Source: Margaritifera margaritifera (taxonomy: Eukaryota > Mollusca > Bivalvia > Unionida > Margaritiferidae). From it: DNA of 64,000 bases. A program made the translations under genes and the position numbers. The stretch is from the NCBI GenBank assembly GCA_029931535.1, contig JAQPZY010001625.1:186001-250000 (forward strand), given 5' to 3'. Positions within the stretch are counted from its first letter, which is position 1, and every line of letters begins with the position of its first letter. Positions 25,701 to 32,671 of this stretch are shown here, in pieces. The notes beneath the pieces are model-generated. The model was not told the DNA's origin and did not search any database. It was given only the letters and a program-made list of their open reading frames with translations.

Positions 25701-26050
25701 TAGTATTAACTTTAATAACAGGAACTAATATTTTATTTAAGATCATTAACGGCGCCAAAACATGACCACGTTGACGTATACTTGACCCAAGAAGAACAAG
25801 TCACAATTCCAGTGTTCTGCTCAACAGTCGTGCAATTATCGTAAAAAGTGTAATTATCTGCATTGCTGATCTTTAGTTCTTAAATGTTCCAAAGTTATGT
25901 TACCAATTTAACTTCTAAAGATGTTGCCGCTGCATCCAGGGAATTCTCTACGAGTTCCTTGACAACACTGTACACCGATGTGATGACTTGGGAACTGCCT
26001 ATCAACCGAACAGTTGCCGATGGCAGCGCTTTTAATGACGGCTCTGCCAT
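5540..26050 (-). CDS. PMS1: PMS1-like MutL mismatch-repair protein, N-terminal part of the gene (four exons, continues off the left edge)
   Basis: The gene runs right to left. Coding exons are 26050-25904, 16276-16117, 9367-9242 and 5817-5540; they join in phase through GT...AG introns into 237 codons with no stop. All signature motifs of the GHKL ATPase domain are visible: [10 protein letters not shown] (Mg/ATP motif I with Glu and Asn), VRDNGCGI (motif II), [10 protein letters not shown] (motif III) and GTTV followed by NLFKNMPVR (motif IV). The wording matches PMS1 ([23 protein letters not shown] in human) more closely than PMS2 or MLH1. In the family, PMS1 pairs with MLH1 in the nucleus as MutL-beta, an accessory mismatch-repair or meiotic factor. 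The middle of the protein, any HMG box and the C-terminal MLH1-binding domain must lie to the left of position 1; I could not find a further exon in 1-5539. Introns are 9.6, 6.7 and 3.4 kb and full of repeats. Assignment to PMS1 is strong from sequence and from the ORMDL neighbour. Confidence 0.93.
6449..6697 (-). mobile_element. Palindrome-rich MITE, copy 1 (inverted relative to copies 2 and 3)
   Basis: It begins CGTATATATTCGTGTATAAA. Two hairpins follow: ATAGACCCTGATCTGCC with its mirror (6492-6540) and CATAGACCCAGATCTGCC with its mirror (about 6576-6619). Between them is TTGTTCTACTGATTAGTCC, which occurs in reverse complement in the other copies. The far end is expanded into three CAGTCTGCAGTTGGTATAGG units (6620-6690) and lacks a clean terminal repeat. 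Confidence 0.75.
6698..6765. repeat. TCTAGNCAG-type short array, small block
   Basis: TTTTTTTTAAATCTAGGCAG and the following 45 bp are repeated almost exactly at 7144-7204, where the array is longer. The unit is about 22 bp (TCCRNNCAGAATCTAGTCAG). The block abuts the palindromic MITE. Confidence 0.75.
7144..7345. repeat. 22-bp tandem array
   Basis: About nine degenerate units of TCCATCCAGAATCTAGTCAG(N2). The first three match the block at 6698-6765, so one is a copy of the other. Confidence 0.8.
7835..8160. repeat. 48-bp tandem array
   Basis: Seven units built on CAGATTCAAACTACCACTCT, CAGACTGCTTCACTAGTACAAAAT, with small deletions between copies. It lies in the PMS1 intron between the third and fourth coding exons. 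Confidence 0.85.
8584..8766 (+). mobile_element. Palindrome-rich MITE, copy 2
   Basis: The ends are inverted repeats: ACTGTATATACTTGCGTATA on the left and GAGTATATACTCGCGTATAT (reverse complement of the right). Inside are ATACCAACTGCAAA, a degraded first hairpin, and an almost perfect hairpin 8673-8725 (ACATAGACCCTGATCTGCC and mirror with an ACGCATTATGCGAT loop). This is the copy with the best-preserved terminal repeats. Confidence 0.8.
9242..9367 (-). CDS. PMS1: PMS1 third coding exon
   Basis: The exon follows a CCCTACAG acceptor and encodes [20 protein letters not shown], then [20 protein letters not shown] with Q before a GTAGTG donor. It aligns with human PMS1 residues running GSICCIAEVLITTRTAAD to PSHLGQG. 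The first two bases complete the Gly codon split from the previous exon, and one G is left for the next. The Gly of human HLGQG is Cys here, a substitution just before the GTTV motif. No independent open frame of note covers this exon, so it is easily missed. Confidence 0.9.
9795..9890. repeat. Two copies of a 43-bp unit (CAGGCACCTAGC)
   Basis: Units read CATCCAGGCACCTAGCRGGC followed by a TGAGGAATGTTCACGCTAC-like part. The same unit forms an array at 10810-10970, 0.9 kb to the right. Confidence 0.8.
10810..10970. repeat. Four-copy 43-bp array, same unit as at 9.8 kb
   Basis: CCATCCAGGCACCTAGYGGG units recur at about 43-bp spacing. Shared with 9795-9890 in the same orientation. Confidence 0.85.
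11208..11365. repeat. 62-bp tandem repeat, about 2.5 copies
   Basis: GCTGCAGAACAAAAGACCAT with AATGTAACTATAG and TTTGCTGGT recurs; related single copy GTGCAGAACAAAAGACCATA at about 13080. The two lie on either side of the pogo-like MITE at 11.4-12.4 kb. Confidence 0.75.
11443..12443. mobile_element. 1.0-kb pogo/mariner-type MITE with TA target duplication
   Basis: It begins CAGTGAAACCCCGCTATAAT after TA (11441-11442) and ends with the mirror of CAATGAAACCCCGCTATACT before TA (12444-12445). CAGTGAAACC-type ends with a TA duplication are typical of Tc1/mariner-pogo elements. The interior has direct duplications of about 120 bp: AATGATTGTATACAGRATGA at 11846 and 11967, and GATCTCTTCCC with TATACACTATTTCTCGTA at 12133-12180 and again 12280-12340. 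No transposase was seen. A truncated relative lies at 43195-43275. Confidence 0.75.
12107..12420. repeat. Internal duplications in the pogo-like MITE
   Basis: Blocks containing ACGCCAC, CGAATTC, TGATCTCTTCCC and TTATACACTATTTCTCGTA repeat about 120-145 bp apart, with a third partial copy next to the right end. Confidence 0.65.
13738..13810. repeat. (TAA)n microsatellite
   Basis: About 24 TAA units with two single-base interruptions, 40 bp before the 37-bp satellite begins. Open frames through it are poly-Ile artefacts. Confidence 0.95.
13851..16034. repeat. 37-bp satellite array with higher-order structure, about 59 copies
   Basis: The unit is CCACAAGACCAAGTGTTAAC CTAAGACTTGGGCAGTG (split here for reading). 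Variants of the last part (TTTGACAGTGCC, GGGTAGTGTCACAAGACG, GGCAGCACCACAACACC, GGCAGCAACAAAAGACC) recur in the same order at 13879, 14101 and 14358, showing higher-order units of six then seven monomers at the left. The right part is less ordered. Each monomer has an imperfect inverted pair CAAGT...ACTTG around GTTAAC. The array sits inside a PMS1 intron and stops 82 bp from an exon end. Confidence 0.95.
16117..16276 (-). CDS. PMS1: PMS1 second coding exon (ATPase motifs II and III)
   Basis: The exon follows an acceptor read as CTAATTTCAG on the minus strand and begins [17 protein letters not shown], then [20 protein letters not shown] and RGEALG. It closes with TTAG before a GTTGGT donor, leaving one base to complete a Gly codon in the next exon. 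It contains the DNGCGI nucleotide-binding loop and the GFRGEAL lid motif of GHKL ATPases. A 37-bp satellite starts only about 80 bases downstream of its donor (at 16034). Confidence 0.93.
18528..19288. mobile_element. MITE with own inverted ends, interior related to the MULE right end
   Basis: The left end reads GATTTACCAGAACAAAACC and the right end, reverse complemented, GATTTACCTGAACAAACG; both arms continue with GAATTACTGGAACAAA-like sequence for about 75 bp. The interior 18720-19095 is a diverged direct copy of 25135-25500 in the MULE, including TATCATTAAAAGTTA, TATAATATAATGTCGG and GTGCTATAAATAGG. It carries no transposase. No convincing target duplication is visible. It is either a MULE-derived MITE or an element that captured or donated MULE subterminal DNA. 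Confidence 0.65.
19612..19660 (+). repeat. Left inverted end of an older element split by the MULE
   Basis: TCAGTGTTCAAAAAA with a following TTTCAGACAC and GGCCC is mirrored at 25650-25700, where the minus strand reads TCAGTGTTCAAAAAATCTGA, then AGACACCCGGGGCCCC. The pair brackets the MULE, so the MULE may have jumped into a pre-existing roughly 1.2-kb element. Flanking duplication is not clean. Confidence 0.4.
20702..20920 (+). repeat. MULE left terminal inverted repeat
   Basis: The arm begins GGGGGTTACTAGAAACACCG and continues through several ACCGAAATACAC units, TATATATCGGTTTTCACTC and TTATTTGTTTTTGTTTGAA. It matches the reverse complement of 25352-25589 nearly throughout. Three extra G bases at the very tip are not matched on the right. 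Confidence 0.85.
20941..21345 (+). promoter_or_regulatory. MULE subterminal region: TTCCGGAACGGA motifs and duplicated blocks
   Basis: TTCCGGAACGGA occurs at 20941 and 20977, CTCCGGAACGGA at 20995 and TTCGGAACGGA at 21152. Two of these start a block of about 140-150 bp (20995-21136 and 21152-21300) that repeats AAGTCGGCTTAATTCAT, AAGTCGCTTAATT, AATTGACTGCAC and a TCATTTCTTA-like stretch. A third partial copy lies in the gene's intron (22084-22200). Repeated subterminal motifs often bind the transposase; here that is inference. The motif is palindromic at its core (TTCCGGAA). Confidence 0.55.
21381..21392 (+). promoter_or_regulatory. TATA-like box for the MULE gene
   Basis: GATATAAAAGCG ends about 50 bp before the ATG at 21441. 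It is the only TATA-type motif close upstream of the PHD exon, and the spacing would give a 5' UTR of about 25 nt. Confidence 0.45.
21441..21646 (+). CDS. MULE gene exon 1: PHD-type zinc finger
   Basis: The exon encodes 68 residues plus a split Arg codon. The spacing C6-x2-C9-x10-C20-x2-C23-x4-H28-x2-C31-x19-C51-x2-C54 is a complete Cys4-His-Cys3 PHD finger, with the usual aromatic W26 before the His. PHD fingers bind histone tails, so the module might tether the transposase to chromatin (inference). The exon ends in a donor (AG|GTAATA) that joins the acceptor at 22290 in phase (TATTTCCAG|A), rebuilding an Arg codon. The reading frame runs into a stop just after the donor, which supports splicing. 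Confidence 0.85.
22291..23539 (+). CDS. MULE gene exon 2, first part: OTU-family cysteine protease domain and linker
   Basis: The frame continues from exon 1 as [20 protein letters not shown]. An OTU domain follows: [16 protein letters not shown] with the catalytic Cys codon at 22508 and its Asp three residues before, and [10 protein letters not shown] with the catalytic His codon at 22925, about 139 residues later. OTU enzymes cleave ubiquitin chains; both catalytic residues are present, so activity is possible. An acidic stretch [13 protein letters not shown] (about 22981-23018) comes from a small repeat. Then about 170 residues of linker lead to the transposase. This frame ends at TAA (23537-23539) because of a one-base shift around CCCCC (23503-23507); the true continuation is the next entry. 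Confidence 0.85.
23506..24555 (+). CDS. MULE gene exon 2, second part: MULE-type DDE transposase
   Basis: In the next frame the sequence [18 protein letters not shown] continues the protein without an intron signal. Conserved MULE features follow: VLGIDKTF (first Asp), [23 protein letters not shown] (second Asp), [10 protein letters not shown] (the CxxH motif inserted in MULE domains) and [11 protein letters not shown] (third acidic residue, Glu). The C-terminus is basic ([10 protein letters not shown] and KKSKHE), likely a nuclear localisation and DNA-contact tail, and ends at TAA 24553-24555. I see no SWIM zinc finger. All catalytic residues are present, so only the frameshift separates this copy from an intact gene, unless it is a sequencing error or a programmed shift. 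Confidence 0.88.
   Translation, partial: PCVILYTDEQITDIKNLCCSGQTVLGIDKTFMLCKMHVTVTCYKQLTVKRVRTGEPPIFLGPLFIHDNSDFETYSHFFHHLKVKLIDSNLKSLVIGSDDEKALVKGIMAVLPEATHVLCTRHLQENVRHILTDDAVTMTDRNNILKEIFGKDGLVDANDSICYDDKCEVLENHCAGISGKFLNYFRKKLKTTIKLKVNNPLRIYQIDRMWKNNNCESMNHVLKQTVDWKTKTLTEFVQLTHELVRGQFKNLRSALVCTGEFRLADSHKQFESRKTDWIKMTEQQRTNLFKRFRRHIDIDTKYRISTDGQTTVVAPRTNGRKPGQRKRKINVRTVTITAKKSKHEPEISS
24566..24850 (+). repeat. Interleaved short duplications downstream of the MULE gene
   Basis: The stretch ATTTTATTGTTTTCGGTTAG and following bases occurs at 24566 and again at 24677, and AATATTAAATTCTGCCAAAT with following bases at 24643 and 24816. They look like internal tandem duplication of the 3' UTR. 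No clear AATAAA lies close to the stop codon. Confidence 0.6.
25352..25589 (-). repeat. MULE right terminal inverted repeat
   Basis: Read on the minus strand it starts GGTTACTAAAAACACCGAAA and mirrors the left arm. It contains CTATAAATAGG at 25383-25393, a TATA-like motif also present in the related MITE at 18977. The GATTTTTT copy at 25590 follows directly. Confidence 0.85.
25650..25700 (-). repeat. Right inverted end of the older element split by the MULE
   Basis: See the left partner at 19612-19660. The shared core is TCAGTGTTCAAAAAA on the minus strand, ending at 25700. Confidence 0.4.
25904..26050 (-). CDS. PMS1: PMS1 first coding exon
   Basis: The exon encodes 49 residues from an ATG at 26050-26048. 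The read-through is [20 protein letters not shown], continuing to [12 protein letters not shown], the N-terminal ATP-binding helix of MutL proteins, with the catalytic Glu and the Mg-ligand Asn in place. The exon ends after codon TTG with a donor GTAACA, so the phase is 0. The start is chosen because it is the first ATG upstream of the conserved LPSATVRL stretch; it gives a leader six residues longer than human PMS1 (MKQLPAATVRL). The plus-strand open frame over this stretch is an antisense shadow. Confidence 0.93.
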
Positions 26051-26138
26051 CAGGAGTAATAACAATCAAAGCAAGGAATCAAATACTGCGGCAATTAAAT
26101 ATGAATTTCATGTAAGACAGTACTTGACCAGCTTAATA

Positions 26139-26185
26139 CAATCAAGTCCCGCCATTTTTGTTTATTTCCTATCATTCGGAAGAAC
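26139..26185. promoter_or_regulatory. Candidate shared PMS1/ORMDL promoter core
   Basis: About 100 bp upstream of the PMS1 ATG lies TCCCGCCATTTTT (26147-26159), on the PMS1 strand AAAAATGGCGGGA, which resembles overlapping YY1 (AAATGGCGG) and E2F (GGCGGGA) sites typical of TATA-less housekeeping promoters. Beside it on the plus strand are ATTTCCT (26164) and TTCGGAAG (26175), ETS-like sites on opposite strands. The position between two divergent genes suggests a bidirectional promoter. This is motif reading only; no transcript evidence is available. Confidence 0.35.
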
Positions 26186-26197
26186 ATAGGAACAATT

Positions 26198-26498
26198 CTT
26201 TACAAAGTCTACTTACGCACCCGTTATCAATTTCCTCTATCATCTGGATTTTGATTTAAGTCAATTCCCTATTTAAAATAAATAAATAAATTTGCACAAA
26301 CTGAACTGGAATATCCACAGCAAATATTTATTTCATTTCTTTATGTTCATTACAAAGTCTACTTACGCACCCGTTATCAATTTCCTCTAACATCTGGATT
26401 TTGATTTAAGTCAATTCCCAATTTAAAATAAATAAATAAATGTGCACAAACTGAACTGGAATATCCACAGCAAATATTTATTTCATCTTTTATGTTCT
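26198..26498. repeat. 146-bp tandem duplication near the PMS1 promoter
   Basis: Two copies, each with TACAAAGTCTACTTACGCAC and AAATAAATAAATNTGCACAA, differ at only a few positions, so the duplication is recent. It lies within 150 bp of the candidate promoter core and could alter spacing of regulatory sequence. Confidence 0.9.
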
Positions 26499-28234
26499 AA
26501 AGTTAATGGTAAATAATTTAACATTGGAGCTTTTTCCGCAATAATTATGTTCATAAGCTACTTAATTTTTTTTAATTTTTTTTTTTATTATTATTGCTTT
26601 GGTTAATAAACACGTTATGTCTGAATAAAATTAGCTATGCAATCAATTTGTAAAGTAACTAACGTGGAAATGCTAGATTTGGTATGACTACATCACGATC
26701 CGATAGTCATCGAGAAAAAAACAATGACGACGTGTCTCATCCATATAGGACGAATCGATAAGCAACACGTGCGCTGTAATTATTCTTGGCCTCGTCACCT
26801 ATGCAATGGGAAATTACTCTTCAAAATGGATGCCATTTTTGTACCAGAAATCCCCAAATTTCGCATAGAGAAAATATTTTAATTATGGACACGGTCTGTT
26901 ATACCGGTCATAATGTTTGGAAAGTACTCACATTAAAGGTTCGTACAATCGATTTCTAAACTAGAATTGTGGTTTTTCGATTAAAAAAATTTAAAATATA
27001 TTTTAAAAAAGTGGTACTAGGGCTTTCATGACTGAACTATATTTACATGACATCACATGTGAACTGTGACGGACAGTGATGAATTAAGCGCAATAACTAC
27101 ACAAAATGAGCAAATCTTTTTATCATCTTGTCAAATAAGAATATTTCAGTCTTGTTTTCGTTAAGTTTAGGCAATAATATCTCTTGTCCACAATGAGTCT
27201 TTGTAATCCTGTCATCCATGGTAGGATTCAAACGACGAGTCACGTGATTATGTTACGCAATGCGTGAAATGACAATAACTTCATCTTGAAAGTATTTTAA
27301 TATTGTCACACTCCCGCTGGGGACCCAGACGGTCTAACTTACAATTTTAATGGTAGTAAGATTTAAATAAGTTTCAGTAAAAGAACAAAAAACGATACAA
27401 TGTGTGTTGTGAAGACAGAAGCACAGGGCCAATGACACAATGACTGGAACTTATGGTGAGACTTGAGTAGTATGATGATATCCATTTCTGGATATCTAGC
27501 AGTTTATTTACAGTTTTAAAAAAAAACAAAAAAAAAAAACAAGGCAGACTGAAAGAAGAGTTTAATTTTATACAAGCAGTTAACCGAATTACCTAACTCT
27601 GAAGGAGAGGTCATATGAAGGCGAGAGTGATCTCATATTAACTGTCAGGGTCTGTAAGCTTACACACGCACACACACACACGAGAGACAGAGACAGAGAC
27701 AGAGAGAGAGATGTTAACTGGCAAGCGGATCGTCTAGTAACATATAATCTGTTTCTGATCAATTCTAATTTCTATGTATATTAGTACTCCCAAAAATTTT
27801 AAGAACACAAAATATTAAAGACTAAGCAGTACAAAACAAGACATAACTTGATTCCGCCAACCACAACCCAAACAGAACAAAACAAAAACAAACAAAAAAT
27901 GTAAAAAGGAGACTTTTATTTCAAATGGTTTGTTGAGAGATATTTATTACTCTTGAGAATAAAAGAGTTATCACTGTCATTTATAAAATATGTGTCGAAA
28001 ACGATAACAGTGTCAAACTAATATCTTTTAAACATTTTTTTATTAATTATTTGTTTGGTTTGATATGTATTTTTATATTTTTTCAAACATTTACTTTCTT
28101 CCACAGAAATAGATTTTTGTCATCATTCAATTGTTAAGTCAAATTTCAAATTCATTTATGTCAAATATGTATAAGTAGTCTAATAGAAGACAAGTTGTTT
28201 CGATCTGTGTTAACAAATTGTACATGTAAAAAAT

Positions 28235-28530
28235 GTATCAAATTTTACATCCAAATATGACAAATGTATCAAATTGTACAACCAAAATGTGACAAATATA
28301 CAAAATGTTGCATCAAAATATGAAAAATATATCAAATTTTACATCTAAATTGACAAATGTATCAAATCGTACATCACATATGCAACAAAGGTTCCAAATT
28401 GTACATCAAAATGTAACAAATGTATAAAATTTTACATTAAAAAAAAATGTGACATATATATAAAATCGTACATCACATTTGCAACAAATGTACCAAAATG
28501 TACATCAAAAATGTAAAAAAAAATGTATAA
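28235..28530. repeat. Degenerate array of TGTATCAAATTNTACAT units
   Basis: Roughly ten units of about 30 bp based on ACAAATGTATCAAATTGTAC with ATCAAAATRTG spacers. AT-rich and irregular. Confidence 0.7.
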
Positions 28531-28723
28531 AATATAACAATTTTATTTGCTACTATTAGCCCTTTTTCAGTTACATAAATGCCAAAACAATGCCCACGTA
28601 CATCTTGAGACATGGGGTTTGTCAATTTATGTCAAAAGCAAACACATTGAGATTATTGATGAATTTGATGCTCTGAGATCTTAAATATACTTAATCTCCA
28701 ATAATAGTAAATGAACAAAATAG

Positions 28724-29069
28724 AATGCAACAGCTTGAATTGAAACATGCTGTAAATGAAAACCTAGCTAAAGCGTACAACAAAGAAAAAATGAGTAAGC
28801 TTACAGTTTGATTTCAAATAAGTTCAAGATTTTCAATGAAAACCTAAATGAAATAGAATAAAGTTTAAACCGATTTTTTAAATTTAAAGTATTTAGCAGA
28901 GCAAATTGCTGCGGATCTCGAGCAAATACACGATAAAGAATTTGAAATCAGAGCTGAAAAAGTAACAGTTTTATTAGGGACACTGTCTATCTCAAACTTT
29001 TTGTTGCTGGTTGGTATCGCCTATATCATCTACAAATCTGAGACATTACCAAAACCAACTATAATGTAA
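28724..29069 (+). CDS. Possible small spliced gene or gene fragment: coiled-coil segment plus one transmembrane helix
   Basis: A short open segment MQQLELKHAVNENLAKAYNK (from 28725, open from 28696) ends at a good donor (AAAATGA|GTAAGC, about 28795). After an acceptor TATTTAG at 28896 a second segment reads EQIAADLEQIHDKEFEIRAE, then KVTVLLGTLSISNFLLLVGI with AYIIYKSETLPKPTIM and a stop at 29067-29069; the splice keeps the frame. The product would be an amphipathic charged helix followed by a 22-residue hydrophobic helix and a short tail, as in tail-anchored or envelope-like proteins. A further open stretch just upstream (28570-28680: HLETWGLSIYVKSKHIEIID) may belong to it. I do not recognise the family; it may be host, viral-derived or retroelement. 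Confidence is low. Confidence 0.3.
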
Positions 29070-29195
29070 TAAAACATCAATAGATTAAGATGCAATGCAC
29101 TTTGCAGATCAAACATATTTTACATTTGTCACCCAAACTAACTGTAATGTAACAAAACATCAATAGATTAAGATGCCATACATTTTGCAAATCAA
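29045..29195. repeat. Tandem duplication of about 100 bp
   Basis: CAACTATAATGTAATAAAAC and CATCAATAGATTAAGATGC repeat at 29055 and 29140. The first copy contains the stop of the possible coiled-coil/TM protein. Confidence 0.75.
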
Positions 29196-29572
29196 ACCTA
29201 TTTTAAAACCCTGTCTCATACCTGAGATGTTGATGGTTTTGTATGATTGGTTTGTACAAGCACAGCTAGCCTCGTGCTTTTTGGTGTAATTTTTATTTCT
29301 GAAACCGATGTTGCAATGCTCGTATCTTTCTATGTCTTACAGCAAACTAATAAAGTATTGGAGTTCACGTAGAATTCTACTGATGAAAGCATTTATCTCT
29401 TTTACATTCTTGATTGCGTATGCTTTTATGATGCCAGCTGATACAATTGCGATTATGTGAACATTGGTGTATATGATGTTGATTGCTTTGTAACATATCC
29501 AGAAAAGTCATTCTGCAATGTGGACGATACGCTATTTCAAGTACATGCAAATTAAATAGGTGTGTTTGCTTT

Positions 29573-29752
29573 ATTTTATTGGTGTTTACGGCACTTGTAA
29601 CACATTATTGGTTTCAGCATGCCGAAGAAATGGGAGCTAAGTGCCTTTCCCTATTATACACTGAGGCAGCCGACCCGGGATGTCCTGGGCGGGTATTGAA
29701 CCCGCGATCCTTGGATTACGAGTTCGACACTACCAACTGAGCTACCTCGGCT
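29573..29752 (-). mobile_element. tRNA-derived SINE, copy A
   Basis: On the minus strand it starts with a tRNA-like head: GAGGTAGCTCAGTTGGTAG (A box) and GCGGGTTCAATACCCGC (B box and T-arm), followed by a body containing AAAGGCACTTAGCTCCCATT and a tail ending near ACGGC. The acceptor stem cannot pair, so this is not a tRNA gene. Two further copies of the family are in the window. Confidence 0.8.
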
Positions 29753-30779
29753 GTGTAAAAAAATGAAATTGCTACAAATTTTAGCAAAATATCCATTTCA
29801 GTATATAAAGTCCCTATGGGTAGAAACCACTTACCTATCTCGAAGTTGGGGTGGGGTGGGGAGGGGGCACATTATTCGCAGATCTTTTATCTTACGCGAT
29901 AGTACTTTATTCCCAACTAGGACTTTAATGCTGTTAGTTTTACGTGGCTCTATGTGTAAGTCACATATGGTATCAGCTCCTACCCGGGGTCTTTCTGCCG
30001 GACCTGAGTCGCTTCATTCATACACACATGGTAGCTCAACCGGTCGTATTTTTGTTAGCCTTGGCTCCCCCAATGCATTTACTATGCATAAGAACAGTTC
30101 CTTTCCAATGTTATCCTGACTACTAGGTTGCTTCGAAGCTCTCACATAGCAACTTATATTTTTATTTTTGTGCTATTTTGTTTTGAAACCTAGCATGTAG
30201 TGTTTTTGATCTGCTTTTTATACATGCAGCTTTAGGTACTAAGGTGGTAATCAGTTATACATTCTAAATATTTTGGCGAACGTGAGTTTCGTTCCATCAA
30301 CTTATACTTCTTAAAACCAACGAGTATACCCCTGAACTAATTTAGTCAGTTACTATTACTGTAACTTCTATGTGATGATTGGTTTTAGCTGACTGTCATT
30401 CCAATCTAGACAACGTTGGTATCGAGTATTTCTACATTCCATCTCAATTAGTGATTTTTCAGTACCAACATTTAGGCATTCGATCAACTCCATTAAATGA
30501 TATGCATATATGTAGTAGCATTTTACGAGACATCAACACAATTGTGGCTCTATAGTTCTATTTTAAAGGTAAAATTCGAAAAATGTGAAATTCCACAAAC
30601 CTTTGGGAAGATAAACCCTTCTAAATAAATGTAAATCTGAAGTACACGATAAAATATAGCATTAAAAGCGTTACAATTCTGTGAACGGTAACTAAAATAA
30701 AAGATAAAAAGGTAATACATGCAAAATCCTTAAAACATATTCCATTAAATGGAGGAGCAAGATGTGTGTCTCAAGAGTG

Positions 30780-31430
30780 AGGTAGGGGGCCTGGTGATCT
30801 GTTTTAAATTTGTGAAATAATACCCCAGAGTGTGTAGTAGTCTGACCATCTGGCCTCGTGATTTGTTTTAATTGTATGAAATAATACCCTCGAGTGTGCA
30901 GTAGTTTGACCAGCTGGACTGGCGGGGATTTTTTTTTTTACTACGGTAGTAAGATAGGTGGCCTTGTGCTTTTTCATACAGTAGTAAGGGAGGTGGCTTC
31001 GTGGTGTTTTATACAGTAATAAGGTAGGTGGCTTCGTGGTGTTTTATACAGTAATAAGGTAGGTGGCTTCGTGCTTTTTTCTTAATTCTTGTTTATTTTC
31101 ACGCAGTTATAAGGCAGGTGGCTTCGTGTTATTTTGTGTGTGTGTGTGTGTGTGTGTTTTATGCAGTAGTAAGGAAAGTGGACTTGTGATTTTTTTGACT
31201 CAGTCTTTCTTTTTTTACGCAGTAGTAATAGAAGTGACCCCAGGTTTTTTATTTCACGCAATAGCAGTGAAGTGGTCTCGTGATTTTATTTTACTCTTTT
31301 TTTATTTACACGCAGTAGCTGAGAAGTAGCCTCGTGTTTTGTATGTTTTATCCAGTTGTTGAAAAATGGCTTCGATTTTTGTATGCGTTAGTACAGCGTA
31401 GTACGGGAAGTGGGCTAGTGTTTTATTTTG
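30780..31430. repeat. Degenerate GGTGGCTTCGTG array
   Basis: Units of about 35-60 bp with CAGTAGTAAGGTAGGTGGCT and TCGTGNTTTT recur from 30780 to 31430, best ordered at 31000-31080. A (GT)n run of about 22 bp lies at 31136-31157. Confidence 0.75.
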
Positions 31431-31659
31431 TAATAAAGCAATACTGGAAGTTGGCTGTGTCTGTGCCAGAAAAGGTCCATACTATTTTAAATTTAACTAG
31501 TTACCTTGTGCTCTTGTGCACATGGGGGTGGGGAGTATATGTGTACATAGGCAAATAATGGAAAATTCTTAAAGTGTAAAATGAAAAACAGTGGCCTTGC
31601 ACTCTCGTTATCTATCTACTTCTGTAAACCTGATTTAATTTTCGACGCCATGCACAGTA

Positions 31660-31760
31660 TGACGTCATAATTTCAACGATGACACCGCTTTTTAAAGGAA
31701 AGAGATTAATGTGTATCCGCTTGACGTGAATCATCCAAACTGCTCTCCAGTGACGTGGTT
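31660..31760 (+). promoter_or_regulatory. Cluster of CRE-like TGACG sites
   Basis: A perfect CRE palindrome TGACGTCA sits at 31660-31667, with two more TGACGTG half-sites at 31722 and 31751, in a stretch richer in CG dinucleotides than its surroundings. A possible splice donor (GAA|GTAAGG) follows at about 31928. This could be a promoter and first non-coding exon for ORMDL or an unrelated enhancer. Low confidence because it rests on short motifs. Confidence 0.25.
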
Positions 31761-31948
31761 AAACAACGCCATCGCCTGGCACAGACGGTGTGACATTCAG
31801 GGTCAGCCGCATTTGCTCTGAATTTTGGCGAGGAAAAACAACCAATTACAGAGCTAGATTTGTTGGCTCGAGCGTTACTTTTAACAAAACAAATTTCCGT
31901 TATTGTTTACGAATTCAATGAAAATGAAGTAAGGGGCCGTCGTTTTCA

Positions 31949-31951
31949 TTT

Positions 31952-31982
<31 letters not shown>

Positions 31983-31984
31983 GG
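31949..31984. repeat. T13 then G23 homopolymer pair
   Basis: Thirteen T followed by twenty-three G. The G run could form a quadruplex and is also a place where assembly length may be unreliable. Confidence 0.9.
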
Positions 31985-32347
31985 CAACGGATAAATATAG
32001 CTTGTACTTAAGATTTGATATATTCTGGCGCTAAAACATTTAACACTTTGTACACAATGACACCCGCGTGATATTTAATTATATATTCATAGCGTAACAT
32101 GATAAATTCTTTGAAAATGTCTTTTCAAGGTGTCATAGTTATCTTGTTATGTAACGTGTTTGTTCCTTTGAGCAATGTCTTCAAATAAGTGCTCCATACT
32201 CGTGAATGGAAGTAATGTAAGCATTATAGAAAGTATGTCTTGCGGCCTCAGAAAGATATGTATTAAACCTGTTTAATAAAGCAACCATAGAGACTAGTTT
32301 GGAATATACACATAGCAGATTTCTAAATTTCTTCAGCCCATCTCAAT

Positions 32348-32349
<2 letters not shown>

Positions 32350-32436
<87 letters not shown>
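32350..32436. repeat. (AT)n microsatellite
   Basis: About 43 uninterrupted TA units immediately beside the LINE remnant. Confidence 0.95.
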
Positions 32437-32438
<2 letters not shown>

Positions 32439-32627
32439 CAACAAATTATCAACAAGAGAGGACCCAGGATAGAGGACTCCGAGTCACCCCTGTAGCAATA
32501 TACTTCTGTTTCAAAGATAGGCTGCCTGAGCTTAATATTTGATGACAATGTTCAGTGCAAGACTGGAACCATTTTAGGCTCAAATATGACATAATTTTAA
32601 TTTGTAGATGGTCAACAACAAGATCAA

Positions 32628-32629
<2 letters not shown>

Positions 32630-32661
<32 letters not shown>
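32630..32661. repeat. T32 homopolymer
   Basis: A run of 32 T inside the LINE remnant, next to the 56-bp array. Confidence 0.95.
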
Positions 32662-32664
<3 letters not shown>

Positions 32665-32671
32665 TGAACAA

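Larger units (their letters stand above)
16277..25903. other. Largest visible PMS1 intron
   Basis: It hosts the MULE, the related MITE and the older inverted ends. Stretch 16277-18520 is AT-rich without recognised content except an isolated minus-strand open frame at 17805-18014 with no known homologue; 19660-20690 includes repeats of AAGCCCTGACTC (19674, 19697) and otherwise nothing clear. Confidence 0.7.

Noticed and set aside
25884..26189. 101-residue plus-strand open frame
   Set aside because: It is antisense to the first PMS1 coding exon, whose match to MutL proteins is clear.
29690..29757. tRNA gene on the minus strand
   Set aside because: A and B boxes are good, but the acceptor stem does not pair and a SINE body follows; copies B and C share that body.
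29763..30126. 118-residue plus-strand open frame next to the SINE
   Set aside because: No recognisable motif; two overlapping frames of similar length suggest chance in GC-richer DNA.
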